NCBI GenBank assembly: GCA_022661535.1
Contig: JAKULF010000003.1
Coordinates: forward strand, 5,146,001-5,210,000
Direction: 5' to 3'
Source of the DNA: Eutypa lata
Lineage: Eukaryota; Ascomycota; Sordariomycetes; Xylariales; Diatrypaceae
DNA: 64,000 bases
Shown: positions 36,198 through 45,618 of the stretch, piece by piece
Layout: each line of letters starts with the position of its first letter
Position numbering within the stretch: position 1 is the stretch's first letter
Notes under the pieces: model-generated
What the model was told of the DNA's origin: nothing
The model's database searches: none
The model's input: only the letters and a program-made list of their open reading frames with translations
Position numbers and translations under genes: made by a program

Positions 36198-36998
36198 ACA
36201 GCCGATCAATTACCAATATCCCTGTATGCAATGATCGAAGCTTCAATAAGTACTAGTTAGTATTTACATCAATGGTATATGTTACTATGCAGCACTTTAT
36301 TATATAATGAAGGTTCCCCAAATGACGAAACGAACCCCTGACTACTACATGCTAACTTAACTATGTACTTTACGTAGTAACTATATGTGTAGGCAAGTTT
36401 CCACAAAGAAGAAGCCGTTGTCGTCGTCGACTTCTCTCAATAACTTGAATCATATGTAAAATACCTCATAAATAGTGGGATCTATATTTCACTACCATTA
36501 AGCCATTAATTATTCCATCTTGTATTAATGAATTCGAAAGACATGCCGTGTTTTTGCTTCCATGCCCGACGAGAACACTTCTCCAACATCCATTCCCGCG
36601 GGAAGGCCTTCGACACCCCACAGGCTGACATTAGACGGGATATGAGTGGATAAGTACTATGGATTCCCAAGCGCCTGGTAACCGTCTTAGTCCCAACTTG
36701 GCGTCAACATTTCGAAGGGAAGACGTCCCTACATAGTTCGGGTCGCTTCTCTAGGCTGACCCCTGCAATCCGGGGGAGATAGCACGGCCATGGTATTAGA
36801 ATCCGGGGAAGCTCTCTGCAAAGTCCATGGCTGCGGGGTTGCCTGTGTTCGGGTTGGTGGAGATAAAAAGGTCATAAGGGTCGAGAGATTCGGCGCTCAT
36901 GGTATTGGTCCTTCATTTATCTGGCCTTCAACTCGCATTGCTATCAAATCTTGGCTCCAGTATCAGTCCACGGAGCCTTCTCTGAGTTGTGTGTCAAA
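36198..36998. other. Intergenic between carrier relic and MFS pseudogene
   Basis: No gene seen. The last part probably contains the old promoter of the next gene. Confidence 0.4.
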
Positions 36999-39108
36999 AT
37001 GACTACTCCTTCTTTTCATCACAGTGACGACAATGAGAAGGGCGATGTGAAATTCGCAGAAAACGTAGCGGATTCCACCCCTTCGTCATGGGAGATTCAG
37101 CAGCGTTTCGAAACCTTGCGAGAGCTGAGTGACGGGCAAATGACTGATCTCAACATACGCGTCCGGAAGATTATTGACTGGCGGATGATGCCATGCATCA
37201 CAGTCATGTTTTTGATGAGGCTAGTCGCTTATACTGGCTCTGGCTTTTCCCTACGAGCGAGATCATTATGTGGATAGAGTACTTCAACTTACAGAAACCA
37301 CACAGTTACTTGGACCGTATCAACGTCTCGAATGCAAGACTCGCTGGAATGCAGGAAGATTGCGGCATGGATGACACGACCTGGAGCGCGGGCATCTCCA
37401 CGTTTTACGTAGGATATATGGTTGGCCAACTACCTGGAAATGGTGGGGATTCCAATCATTGAACAGAACCCCCCTTTTGACTTATATAGGCACTGACTAT
37501 TTTACCTAGTATGTCTAGCTACTCTGGTTTCCGTCTTACTACCCGGGACCCCTATACCCCTATTCTCTATTGATTCTTGGTCATGTCTACGACTCCTGAT
37601 GCTGCAAGATGTCCTTTCAATTAACCAGTTTGAAAATGAAACAGATCTTACTCGCCAAGGCAAATCCGCGATAGTACTTACCATCTATAATGTTAGCGTG
37701 GTCCGTTTATACAATATACACGGTGGCAATCCATAATGGGGTTGACTTCTGTATCATCCGATTTTTGACGGGACTGTTTGAGGCTCCTTTCTTTTCCGCC
37801 ATCACTCTGAGTAAGTTCTTCCCCAGATGGACTTTGCTGACTTGAAACTGAACGAAAGACCCAGTGACCTCGTCTTGGTATACGAAGGAAGAGAATCCAA
37901 TTCGAATGGCGGTCTGGCACGCAGGAAACACGATATCTGACATCCTCTCTGGATTTCTCGCGGCTGGTATCCTGACAAATATGGGGGGTGTTGCGGGCAT
38001 GAGGTCATGGCAGTGGTTCTTCCTTATTGAAGGCGCCGCTTCCATCACAATGGCCCTCACAGCATACTTCTTGCTACCCGACTGGCCGCACAACACGCGC
38101 TTCTTGACCCAGCAACAACGTGATATGGCTCAGTATCGGATCCTCCTTAGCAATGGTGGCAAGGAAGAGCGGGACGGCGGTCTTTGGAAAGGCGTCAAGG
38201 AGGCTGTCAAGGATCTATTCACTTGGTTCTTCTGCCTGATGCACTTCTCGCTCACACTAGGGCAGAGTTCCAAGGGTTTCTTGCCGTCGGTAAGTGCTAG
38301 CCTCCTGGTGCCATTATACGTCCACTTCCGGAAGCTAGATATCTATCTTCTGGGGCGGTTTCCGTAACTGAGAAGAAACTCACTCACCCTTTACAGATCA
38401 TGGAAACGTTCAACTTCGACCAGCTCACAACGTACCTAGTGCAGGCACCGCCATACGCGATCGCCTATGCTTCCGCGTGTACAATCGCCGTAAGACTCTA
38501 CCCCTTTCCCTGTCCTCTTTATTTGAAGGATCGGTATATCGACTAACCCTTGACGCGAACCGTAGTGGTCTTCTGGACGAAGACAGGAATCTTTCTGGCA
38601 CATCGTGGTCCCGATCGCGCTCAGCGCCATGGGCGGATCCGTGCTGATCGCCACGCTCAACGTCGGGGCGCGATACTTCGGCCTGATCCTGCTGATCTGC
38701 GGGACGTACTCGGGCCTCAACCTGCAGCTGTCCGGGGAGACGACACTGGTGCCTGCGCCCCGCGCTAAGAAGGCTGCCCTCATCGCCATCGCGAACTCCG
38801 TCTCGCAAAGCAGCCACTGGTTCAGCCCGTAATTCTTCCCGACTAGCCAGGAGCCCTACTACAGGCTGGGAGGTGGGCTGATTCTTTTCGGCTGCTTGTT
38901 TGTCGCCATCAGTGCCCTGTTGGTCCGGTGGCGCGCTTCGGTATTGAATAAGAGATTGGATGAGGCGGAAGGGTGGTCGGAGCACTCGGGCAATGAGAGA
39001 GGTTGGAGATATGTTCATTTATTTGTTAGGACTCATAAGACCGGGTTGAATGATAGTTTCAATGCTCATTCTAAATCCAAGTTGGCTTCTATTGACCGTG
39101 GTGACTAA
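36999..39108 (+). pseudogene. MFS anion permease pseudogene (Dal5/ACS family)
   Basis: The anion:cation symporter family takes up organic anions such as allantoate, nicotinate or carboxylates. The start (CAAAATG) and the N-terminal tail with WRMMPCITVMFLM are recognisable. The next exon gives YLDRINVSNARLAGMQEDCG and STFYVGYMVGQLP. Later exons give FLTGLFEAPFFSAITL, SSWYTKEENPIRMAVWHAGN and the helix pairs up to YSGLNLQLSGE and SVSQSSHWFSP. Several introns are normal (37811-37864, 38290-38396, 38490-38565). Damage: the intron after MFLM has a GC donor (GCTAGT at 37220), the segment after GQLP (about 37430-37610) no longer reads as protein, there is a TAG at 37672-37674 where Trp fits, and a TAA at 38830-38832 where Tyr fits (SHWFSP-FFPTSQEP). 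The remaining sequence is well conserved, so inactivation is probably not old. Confidence 0.8.
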
Positions 39109-40038
39109 TAATACATGTAGAGGCAAACCATCTCATTAAGTTAGGTCTTGGTCGCATTCAATGCCATTGGGAGCATTATTCTTACGACTTTGAAGAATTT
39201 AGCTTTCTTCACATACTGTGCCCTGAGCAGCCTGCGGGCGTATAAAAAGCCTATTTGCTTGGCTCTTGGGGGAACCGTAGAGTAATACGAAGAAGTGCCA
39301 GTATTTGAGAAGCCGGCGGTGCTCCCGATCGGCCTTTGGCCCCGCCCCCGCCCTGGACTACTGGGGTTCCAATAGGAGAACCGCCGCCTCGGCGCCGAAC
39401 CCAGTCCATTTCAGTAATAGTTCTGGAAGGACTATAAGAACCCAGCCCTCTTTGCCTACATAATGAAGACACCGGACATAGATTTGGAGTTGGAGTATTC
39501 CCGGTTTTCAGCAATTCTGGGGAAACGAGTTCTCCGCTGTGGGGTAATGTATGTCTCCATGGGCTGTGAACCTGGTGAGATCGGTATGTTTTATACCTCC
39601 CCGTCATAAGTTGGTAGTCAAGGTAGTAGGTATGATGCTGCTCAACGCTTGTATCGCATGGTTTGGGCCTCCGCAGCACGACATTACCCGAACCTCGATC
39701 TGACTGACCCGTGACCAAAAGAAATCAACATGTCAAGTTACCCACTCGTTAGTTCAACTTCACCTAGTTAACCGTGGACGTGAGATGCTTAGGAGTGCCA
39801 AGAACTAAACAAATAGGCTCGGAAAGAAAGTAGACATGACCCATCTCAACCAGGTATACTAGAGTGTTAGTTTTTCTTTCCTCGGTCTGATATTTGAGTC
39901 CACCGGACGATAAATAGTTCCGAGGGGACCTATTTTCTTGTCAGTGAGGGAGTTTCGTATCGCACTGGCTTACGAACGACACTCGCATCGATATTCTAGT
40001 CTTTCCTCACCAACGGCTGATAACTAAGAAAGATCACG
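39109..40038. other. Intergenic, promoter of the GH3 gene
   Basis: No gene supported. The last few hundred bases should hold the GH3 promoter. Confidence 0.4.
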
Positions 40039-42229
40039 ATGAGGACATCCTTCCACTATATTCTCGCCATGTCGGCTTTGTTCCCGACTGGTCTCAGCTC
40101 GTCTCAGTTGTTAGCACGGGCTACTAACGAGACCGAGTCCTTGCCAGCATACCGCAACTCCTCATTATGCGTAAATGCCCGTGTCGAGGATCTACTCCAG
40201 CGAATGACGGTGGAAGAGAAAGTCGGACAGCGTAAGTAGTTCGTGGGCAATCGAGGTTTACCTAAGGGCTATTCAGGTCACAGAACCTCACAGAGCAGGC
40301 CTGGACATGGGATATCTCTACCTTAATTCGAAGAAGTATCGTTTCTAACCTTTAATACTGCAGTGTTCCAACTACAGCTGTACATGGGAGCCAACGGCAC
40401 CCTGGATGAAGGAAATGTGACAGCTCACCGAAATAGCACCGAGAAGATGTTGGGAGAGATGTTCATCTCGCACTTCAATCTGGTCGGAACCGTCGAGAAT
40501 GCAACCATGACAGCGGAGTGGTACAACCGCGTCCAAAAGCGAGCCGCGGAGACGCGTCTCGGCATCCCCATCACGCTGTCGTCGGACCCGCGCCATGCCT
40601 TCACGGAAAACATCGGGACCGGCTTCTCCGCCGGCCGCATGTCTCAGTGGCCCGAAACCCTCGGGCTAGCCGCGTGTAGAGATGCGGAGCTGGTCCGGAA
40701 GTTCGCCGAAGTCGCCCGCGAGGAGTACACCGCTATTGGCATTCGCACCGCGCTGCACCCCCAGGTTGATGTAACTACGGAGCCGCGGTGGGCCCGCAAC
40801 GGCAACACGTTCGGCGAGGATGCGCACTTGACGGCCGAGCTTCTCGTCGCCTATATCAAGGGCTTTCAGGGTGACACGATCGGTCCGCACTCCGTGAGCA
40901 CGGTGACTAAGCACTTCCCGGGCTCCGGACCACTGGAGAATGGAGAGGATTCGCACTTCACGTACGGGAAGAATCAGACGTATCCAGGGAACAACATGGA
41001 ATATCATCTCATCCCATTTAGAGCCGCCGTAGATGCTGGGGCACGGCAGATTATGCCGGCTTACGCACGGCCAATAGGGACGGAGTACGAGGAGGTCTCC
41101 ATGGGTTTCAACAAAGGGATCGTAACAGATCTCCTACGTGAAGGCCTTGGTTTCGATGGAATAGTTGTGACGGATTGGGGCTTGATTACTGACACCGTTA
41201 TTGCTGGTCAGGTGAGTTACCTATATTCCACTCATCCCATTGATGACCTCGACGAGAGTATCACCCTTCGTTGCATTTCTAAGGTTGAAATCTCCACCTG
41301 AGCTTGAGTTTCTATGAGATTTAAAGAATCATAACAAACACAACGGATACTAAATTATGATTAACCTTTAGGACATGCCGGCTCGCGCATGGGGTCTCGA
41401 AAACACGACCGAGCTCGAGCGCGCCCAACGCATCATCGAAGCCGGCGCGGACCAATTCGGCGGTGAATCGCGTGTGGATATCATCCTCCAGCTCGTCTCA
41501 GAAGGAGGCGTCTCAGAAGAGCGGCTCGACGTCTCCGTGCGCCGGCTGCTCAAAGAGAAATTCCTGCTCGGCCTCTTCGACAACCCGTACGTAGATGCCG
41601 AGGCGGCGGCCCGCATCGTGGGAAACGACTACTTCGTGCGGCTGGGCAACGAGACGCAGCGGCGGGCATACACGCTCCTCACCAACAGCGATGACGTCCT
41701 GCCGCTGCGTGACCTGCCTTTGGCTACCAAGTTTTACGTCGAAGGCTTTAATAGCTCGCTCCTGCAAGACCGTGGCTTCACCGTCGTGGGTGCGCCCGAA
41801 GACGCCGACTATGCGTTCCTCCGCCTTGATGCCCCCTACGAGCCGCGCCCCGGCGGTTTCGAATCCAATTACCACGCAGGCTCGCTCGAGTACTCGGCCG
41901 AAGAACAGGAACGCCAGGCTGCTATCTACGCCGCGGTGCCCAGCATCGTCGACATCAAGTTCGACCGGCCCGCCGCGGTTCCCGAGGTCGCCGCGCGTGC
42001 GACAGCGTTGCTCGCCAGCTATGGCAGTAGCCCCGATGCGTTCCTGGATGTCGTGTTCGGCGTTGCCGAGCCCGAGGGCAAGTTGCCGTGGGACTTGCCG
42101 CGGTCCGACGAGGCTGTGGAGAATAGCATGGAGGATGTCCCCTTTGATACGCGAGATCCGGTTTTCAAGTTTGGGCATGGGCTTAGATATGCCGCGAAGT
42201 GTAGCGCCCAGGAGTGGAAGGAGATTTGA
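40039..42229 (+). CDS. Secreted glycoside hydrolase family 3 enzyme (beta-glucosidase/beta-N-acetylglucosaminidase type)
   Basis: Releases terminal beta-linked sugars outside the cell. Three exons (40039-40231, 40364-41211, 41372-42229) splice to 632 residues. The N-terminus (MRTSFHYILAMSALFPTGLS) is a signal peptide. The mature part shows the GH3 barrel: LGIPITLSSDPRH, WARNGNTFGED, the KHFPGSG motif at about 247-253 and the TDWG motif, whose Asp near residue 335 is the expected nucleophile. The second domain ends with a GHGLRY-like motif (KFGHGLRYA), as in many fungal GH3 enzymes. Several NxS/T sites fit secretion. It is intact although its upstream and downstream neighbours are pseudogenes. 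Substrate cannot be told from sequence. The 160-base second intron is long but has canonical GTGAGT and TTTAG ends. Confidence 0.9.
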
Positions 42230-42679
42230 AGGACCTGGAGAGGGTTAGATAAGGATTATATTATATAATGATTATAATGCAAAATAACATCGGCAGTGAT
42301 CCAAGAAGTGGTATGCGATACTGCTCGACAAACCGCTTCTCAAGAAAACGTCCCAAATTGTAGGTATATGTCGGTGTAGGTATCCCAGAACTCACTGTGA
42401 TGATCTAAGCTATGCAAGTAACTATCGTGAAGTCAAACCTCCTTGGTATGATATACTCATCCCGTTAATACTATGAAATCGGATTGTGATATCGTTTGAC
42501 TTCATCAGCACCTTGGATCTGTAGGGAACAAGGCAGATAGAAACTTCGAGAGCTCACGAGGTATAAATACTACAATCTCCCCTGATCACCATTATTTTAT
42601 TCGACGTTACTTATTCAGACATCTCAAATGAGACCAAGACACAATTATAAAGTGTATATTCTCGACATAGCTGCTTGCT
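42230..42679. other. Short intergenic region between convergent genes
   Basis: AT-rich 3' flanks. No further feature seen. Confidence 0.5.
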
Positions 42680-43816
42680 TTAAAACTCCGCGCTAACGCC
42701 CCTATTCTTGGATTTTGCAAGTTCGAGTAACTGCCGCCCAATTGCAATGTCCATTACCCCAACACCAACGCTCTTGTACACGACAAGCCCATTCTGCAGC
42801 CATGCATCCAATCCAGCAGATCCGACAGTTTTCTTAACATGTAGGAGATGACCTACTTCGGCCATCTTATTAGGAGAGACCCCCGCTTTAACAAGTTCCC
42901 CCGCTTCCTGCAGACACCCGCCTCGACTATCGACAACGACTATACCACCTTGATATGCACTATCTGACAGCGTGCTGGATGGATCTACCACCAACCGCAA
43001 GAACTCCGGATCTACCTCCTGCATATCCAGGCGGTACGAGCCGATGGCTGCGATATACCGCGTCTTGCGCCGGGCATTCTCCGAAGCTAGGTACGCCGCG
43101 GGGAAGAGGGGCGTGGTGGTTGGTGTTGTGCAGAAGATGACGTCGGAATTAGCAACAAGGGCCTCAAGCGCTGCATCACGGTTTGGCTGCTTAGCATCGA
43201 AGACGACCAAGCTGACGCCCGCGGGCAACTCGCGCTCCTTCACAGCGGCGATGAGCTGTGTAGTCCGCTCGCTCGAGCGGTTGACGATGGTGATAGTTCG
43301 TATGTCTTGGCCTCGCAGCAGCAACGCGAGCCGGATATGCCAGAGAGCCTGCTTTCCGGCGCCGAACACGACGATGCTCTCGGTGGCGTGTCTATATCTA
43401 TATAGCAGCATGGACCCTAGAGCCGTGCGGAAGGCCGTAAGCTCCGCTGCGTTGAGAACTCCAAAGGCCTGACCTGAAGCATCGCATAAAGTTAAAGCGC
43501 TCTTCAAGCCTGGGGGTGGTGGCTTCGAGTCCGGCGTGCTGTTTGCTGGCGCTTTCGATGGGCTTACGCCGACGATCTTAACACCAATCGAATCCGGCGT
43601 GGTTGCCGGCATGAATAGGCTGACCTGGCCATCTGGCCGAGAGACGACGCCCCGGTGCGGTTGGTATTGCTGCTCATCCTGACATGAATATTGAATTAGG
43701 GCCTGCCCAAGTACCTCTAATAATGCTGTCGACTCCGCTGTCGACAGCGCCGCCAGTAGGCTCTTGATATCTGCGTCAGAGAGAACAGTGAAGCTCATCG
43801 CGATGAAGCTAGGCAC
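42680..43816 (-). CDS. Ornithine cyclodeaminase/mu-crystallin family protein (probable Pyr2C reductase)
   Basis: Family members are NAD(P)-dependent enzymes. They include ornithine cyclodeaminase, alanine dehydrogenase and the reductase that turns delta1-pyrroline-2-carboxylate into L-proline. The 378-residue single exon has the family N-terminus (FTVLSDADIKSLL), a substrate-side GVKIVGVSP segment near 78-86, the Rossmann motif VVFGAGKQALWHIRLAL at 149-165, VIFCTTPTTTPLF, then IAAIGSYRLDMQEVDPEFL. The tail KSVGVGVMDIAIG also fits. No break is visible. A second in-frame Met six codons in could also start translation. The gene is divergent from a proline-racemase-family remnant 640 bases away, which favours a role in hydroxyproline breakdown rather than ornithine cyclisation (inference). 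Confidence 0.85.
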   Translation of the reverse strand: MPSFIAMSFTVLSDADIKSLLAALSTAESTALLEVLGQALIQYSCQDEQQYQPHRGVVSRPDGQVSLFMPATTPDSIGVKIVGVSPSKAPANSTPDSKPPPPGLKSALTLCDASGQAFGVLNAAELTAFRTALGSMLLYRYRHATESIVVFGAGKQALWHIRLALLLRGQDIRTITIVNRSSERTTQLIAAVKERELPAGVSLVVFDAKQPNRDAALEALVANSDVIFCTTPTTTPLFPAAYLASENARRKTRYIAAIGSYRLDMQEVDPEFLRLVVDPSSTLSDSAYQGGIVVVDSRGGCLQEAGELVKAGVSPNKMAEVGHLLHVKKTVGSAGLDAWLQNGLVVYKSVGVGVMDIAIGRQLLELAKSKNRGVSAEF

Positions 43817-44455
43817 GGCACTTAAAATTTCGGTCCGAGAGATATAGTAAAATGATGGTGAATACCTAGAATGTTGCTTCAGTTACCTGCTTTGAAATGT
43901 TCTAAGTACCAAAGTATCGGAAAGCAACGGCTTATACCCTCCTACATCGGCCTATAATGTCTCCTCATGTGCGCTTATTGAGGCTTGATACCGCCCCCCC
44001 CCGAGGTGTGGTTATGAGGTCGGAGTTGGAGCTAAGTATTGAGTGCGTCCGATATTCGGACCGGATTGCACTACCGAGCTCGGTTTATCCTTCCGGGAAA
44101 TAGTCTGATCTAAGTTTCGTACAATTTACCAAAAGGAGCCAGCAACGACTAAACTATCAAACTTCATTGGATGAAGGGCTTCAGATACCGGGTCTTTCGT
44201 ACGCAATCTAATGGCTTCTAATCCAGTGAAAGTAACACAAAACAAAGGGGTGTTGGAAGCATGCGGGTTGATTGAACCTATCCTGCTAGGGCAGGAGTCT
44301 TTTCATACGCATGTAATATCTATTACTATATGATTCAATACATCTAAAAGTTTCCAGAGGTGAGCTCAGCTGCATCAATGGAACGCTCCAAAAATTGGTC
44401 AAGTATTTCCAAGCATAGTAAAAAAAAGAAAAAAAAGAAGAACACCACTATCAAA
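43817..44455. promoter_or_regulatory. Divergent promoter region between the reductase-like gene and the racemase-family remnant
   Basis: About 640 bases separate the two start codons, consistent with co-regulation when both genes were alive. Runs of A (AAAAAAAGAAAAAA) directly precede the remnant's start. No specific operator was identified. Confidence 0.35.
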
Positions 44456-44730
44456 ATGAGGTTCGTCCGAACCATCTCCATCGTCGGCTGCCACGCAGAA
44501 GGGGAAGTCGGGGACGTCATCATCGACGGCGTGCTCGACGTGCCGGGCAAGACCATGTACGACAAGCTGGTGCACTTCCGGACGCAGGACGACGGCCTGC
44601 GGCAGCTGCTGTTGAACGAGCCGCGTGGGCGCTCCTCCATGAACACGAACCTCGTGATGGCGCCTTTTGCGACCCCTGCGCCGACGCCGGCTTCCTCGTC
44701 ATGGAGAGCGGGGAGTGCGCGCCCATATAA
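44456..44730 (+). pseudogene. Truncated proline racemase/trans-3-hydroxyproline dehydratase fragment
   Basis: The frame opens MRFVRTISIVGCHAEGEVGD, the exact N-terminal pattern of fungal proline-racemase-superfamily proteins, followed by GKTMYDKLVHF and LLLNEPRGRSSMNTNLV. Near 44665 the frame shifts and the next frame continues the homology with CDPCADAGFLVMESGECAP. Right after this, at 44728-44730, comes a TAA and family sequence stops. The first catalytic Cys/Thr region (normally MSGSNT-like, just downstream) and the remaining two thirds are missing. This is therefore a dead 5' fragment of about 90 codons. In fungi such genes usually encode trans-L-3-hydroxyproline dehydratase or 4-hydroxyproline epimerase; which of these it was cannot be decided without the active-site residues. 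Confidence 0.8.
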
Positions 44731-45618
44731 AAGTGGCAAATGCCATTATATAGCTTGGAGAATATGTTGAAAAAGGAAAGTCCCCGGTGTTCAAAAACAA
44801 ACACATTCGTTCGGTTGAGAATAGTGAAATGGAGATTGTCTCTCCGAAGTAACAACCACGCCTCTTAGACTCTGCTTCATTTCGTCATTGGTGTCCTTGC
44901 ATTCTAGAGTAAATCGGATTGAAAGCACTCCCAGTAAGTAAGCTGCAAAGCCCGCGCAGCTAGCGTATACCTACTTATTCACCCCCATAACTAATATCAT
45001 CACAAGATGGCTTAATCAGGACGCCACTAAATAAGGCTAGTCTATGTTTTGATATTGAAAAGGGTATATAAGCTCATATTGAGAATCTAAAATTCCTCTA
45101 GTCAGGATATTAAACGAAACGTTCGTTCGTTCGTTCGTTCGGGGTATGCCGTGTAACTAAGCAGTAACTATGCGTGCTTGAATAAGTAGCTAGCAAAATC
45201 AGAAAGAATAGCAAAACCAGAAGGCGTCCGCCTTTCTTTCTGCTTTTGCTCAAGTTCCCTTCGATATGTCGTCTTCAATAATACACGAAAAAATAATGAA
45301 GAGGGGAATCAAAAGAGCAGCCGTCTCAAGAACCGCCCTATATCCACCGACGCCTCCATCGAATCAGCCGTTAACTAACGCCGTACCGTGCGTGTCATTG
45401 CATGCGTTAAAACGTAAGACGATACTTCATCCCTCCCTCCCTCTAAATCCCCCTTTCTCAATAGCAAATTATTAAGCATGCGATCTGAAGTTTTTCCCTC
45501 TTTCTATCTTTCCATTCCAATCAGGGTATCCATCGTGATCATTTTGTCCAACTCGGAAGATCAAAAGCTCTTCCTCCCTTCCTCCCTCACTCATTTTCTC
45601 ATTTTCTCACTTTCTCCC
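44731..45618. other. Intergenic, remnant to MadBub 3' end
   Basis: No further racemase sequence. Contains a (TTCG)n repeat and a pyrimidine-rich tract (TTCCTCCCTTCC) near 45.57 kb that belongs to the 3' flank of the next gene. Confidence 0.4.
45119..45141. repeat. (TTCG)n microsatellite
   Basis: Five perfect units. Confidence 0.85.

Noticed and set aside
38425..39018. A 197-codon minus-strand frame
   Set aside because: Antisense shadow of the GC-rich 3' exons of the MFS pseudogene.
41513..42178. A 221-codon minus-strand frame
   Set aside because: Antisense shadow of the third exon of the GH3 gene.
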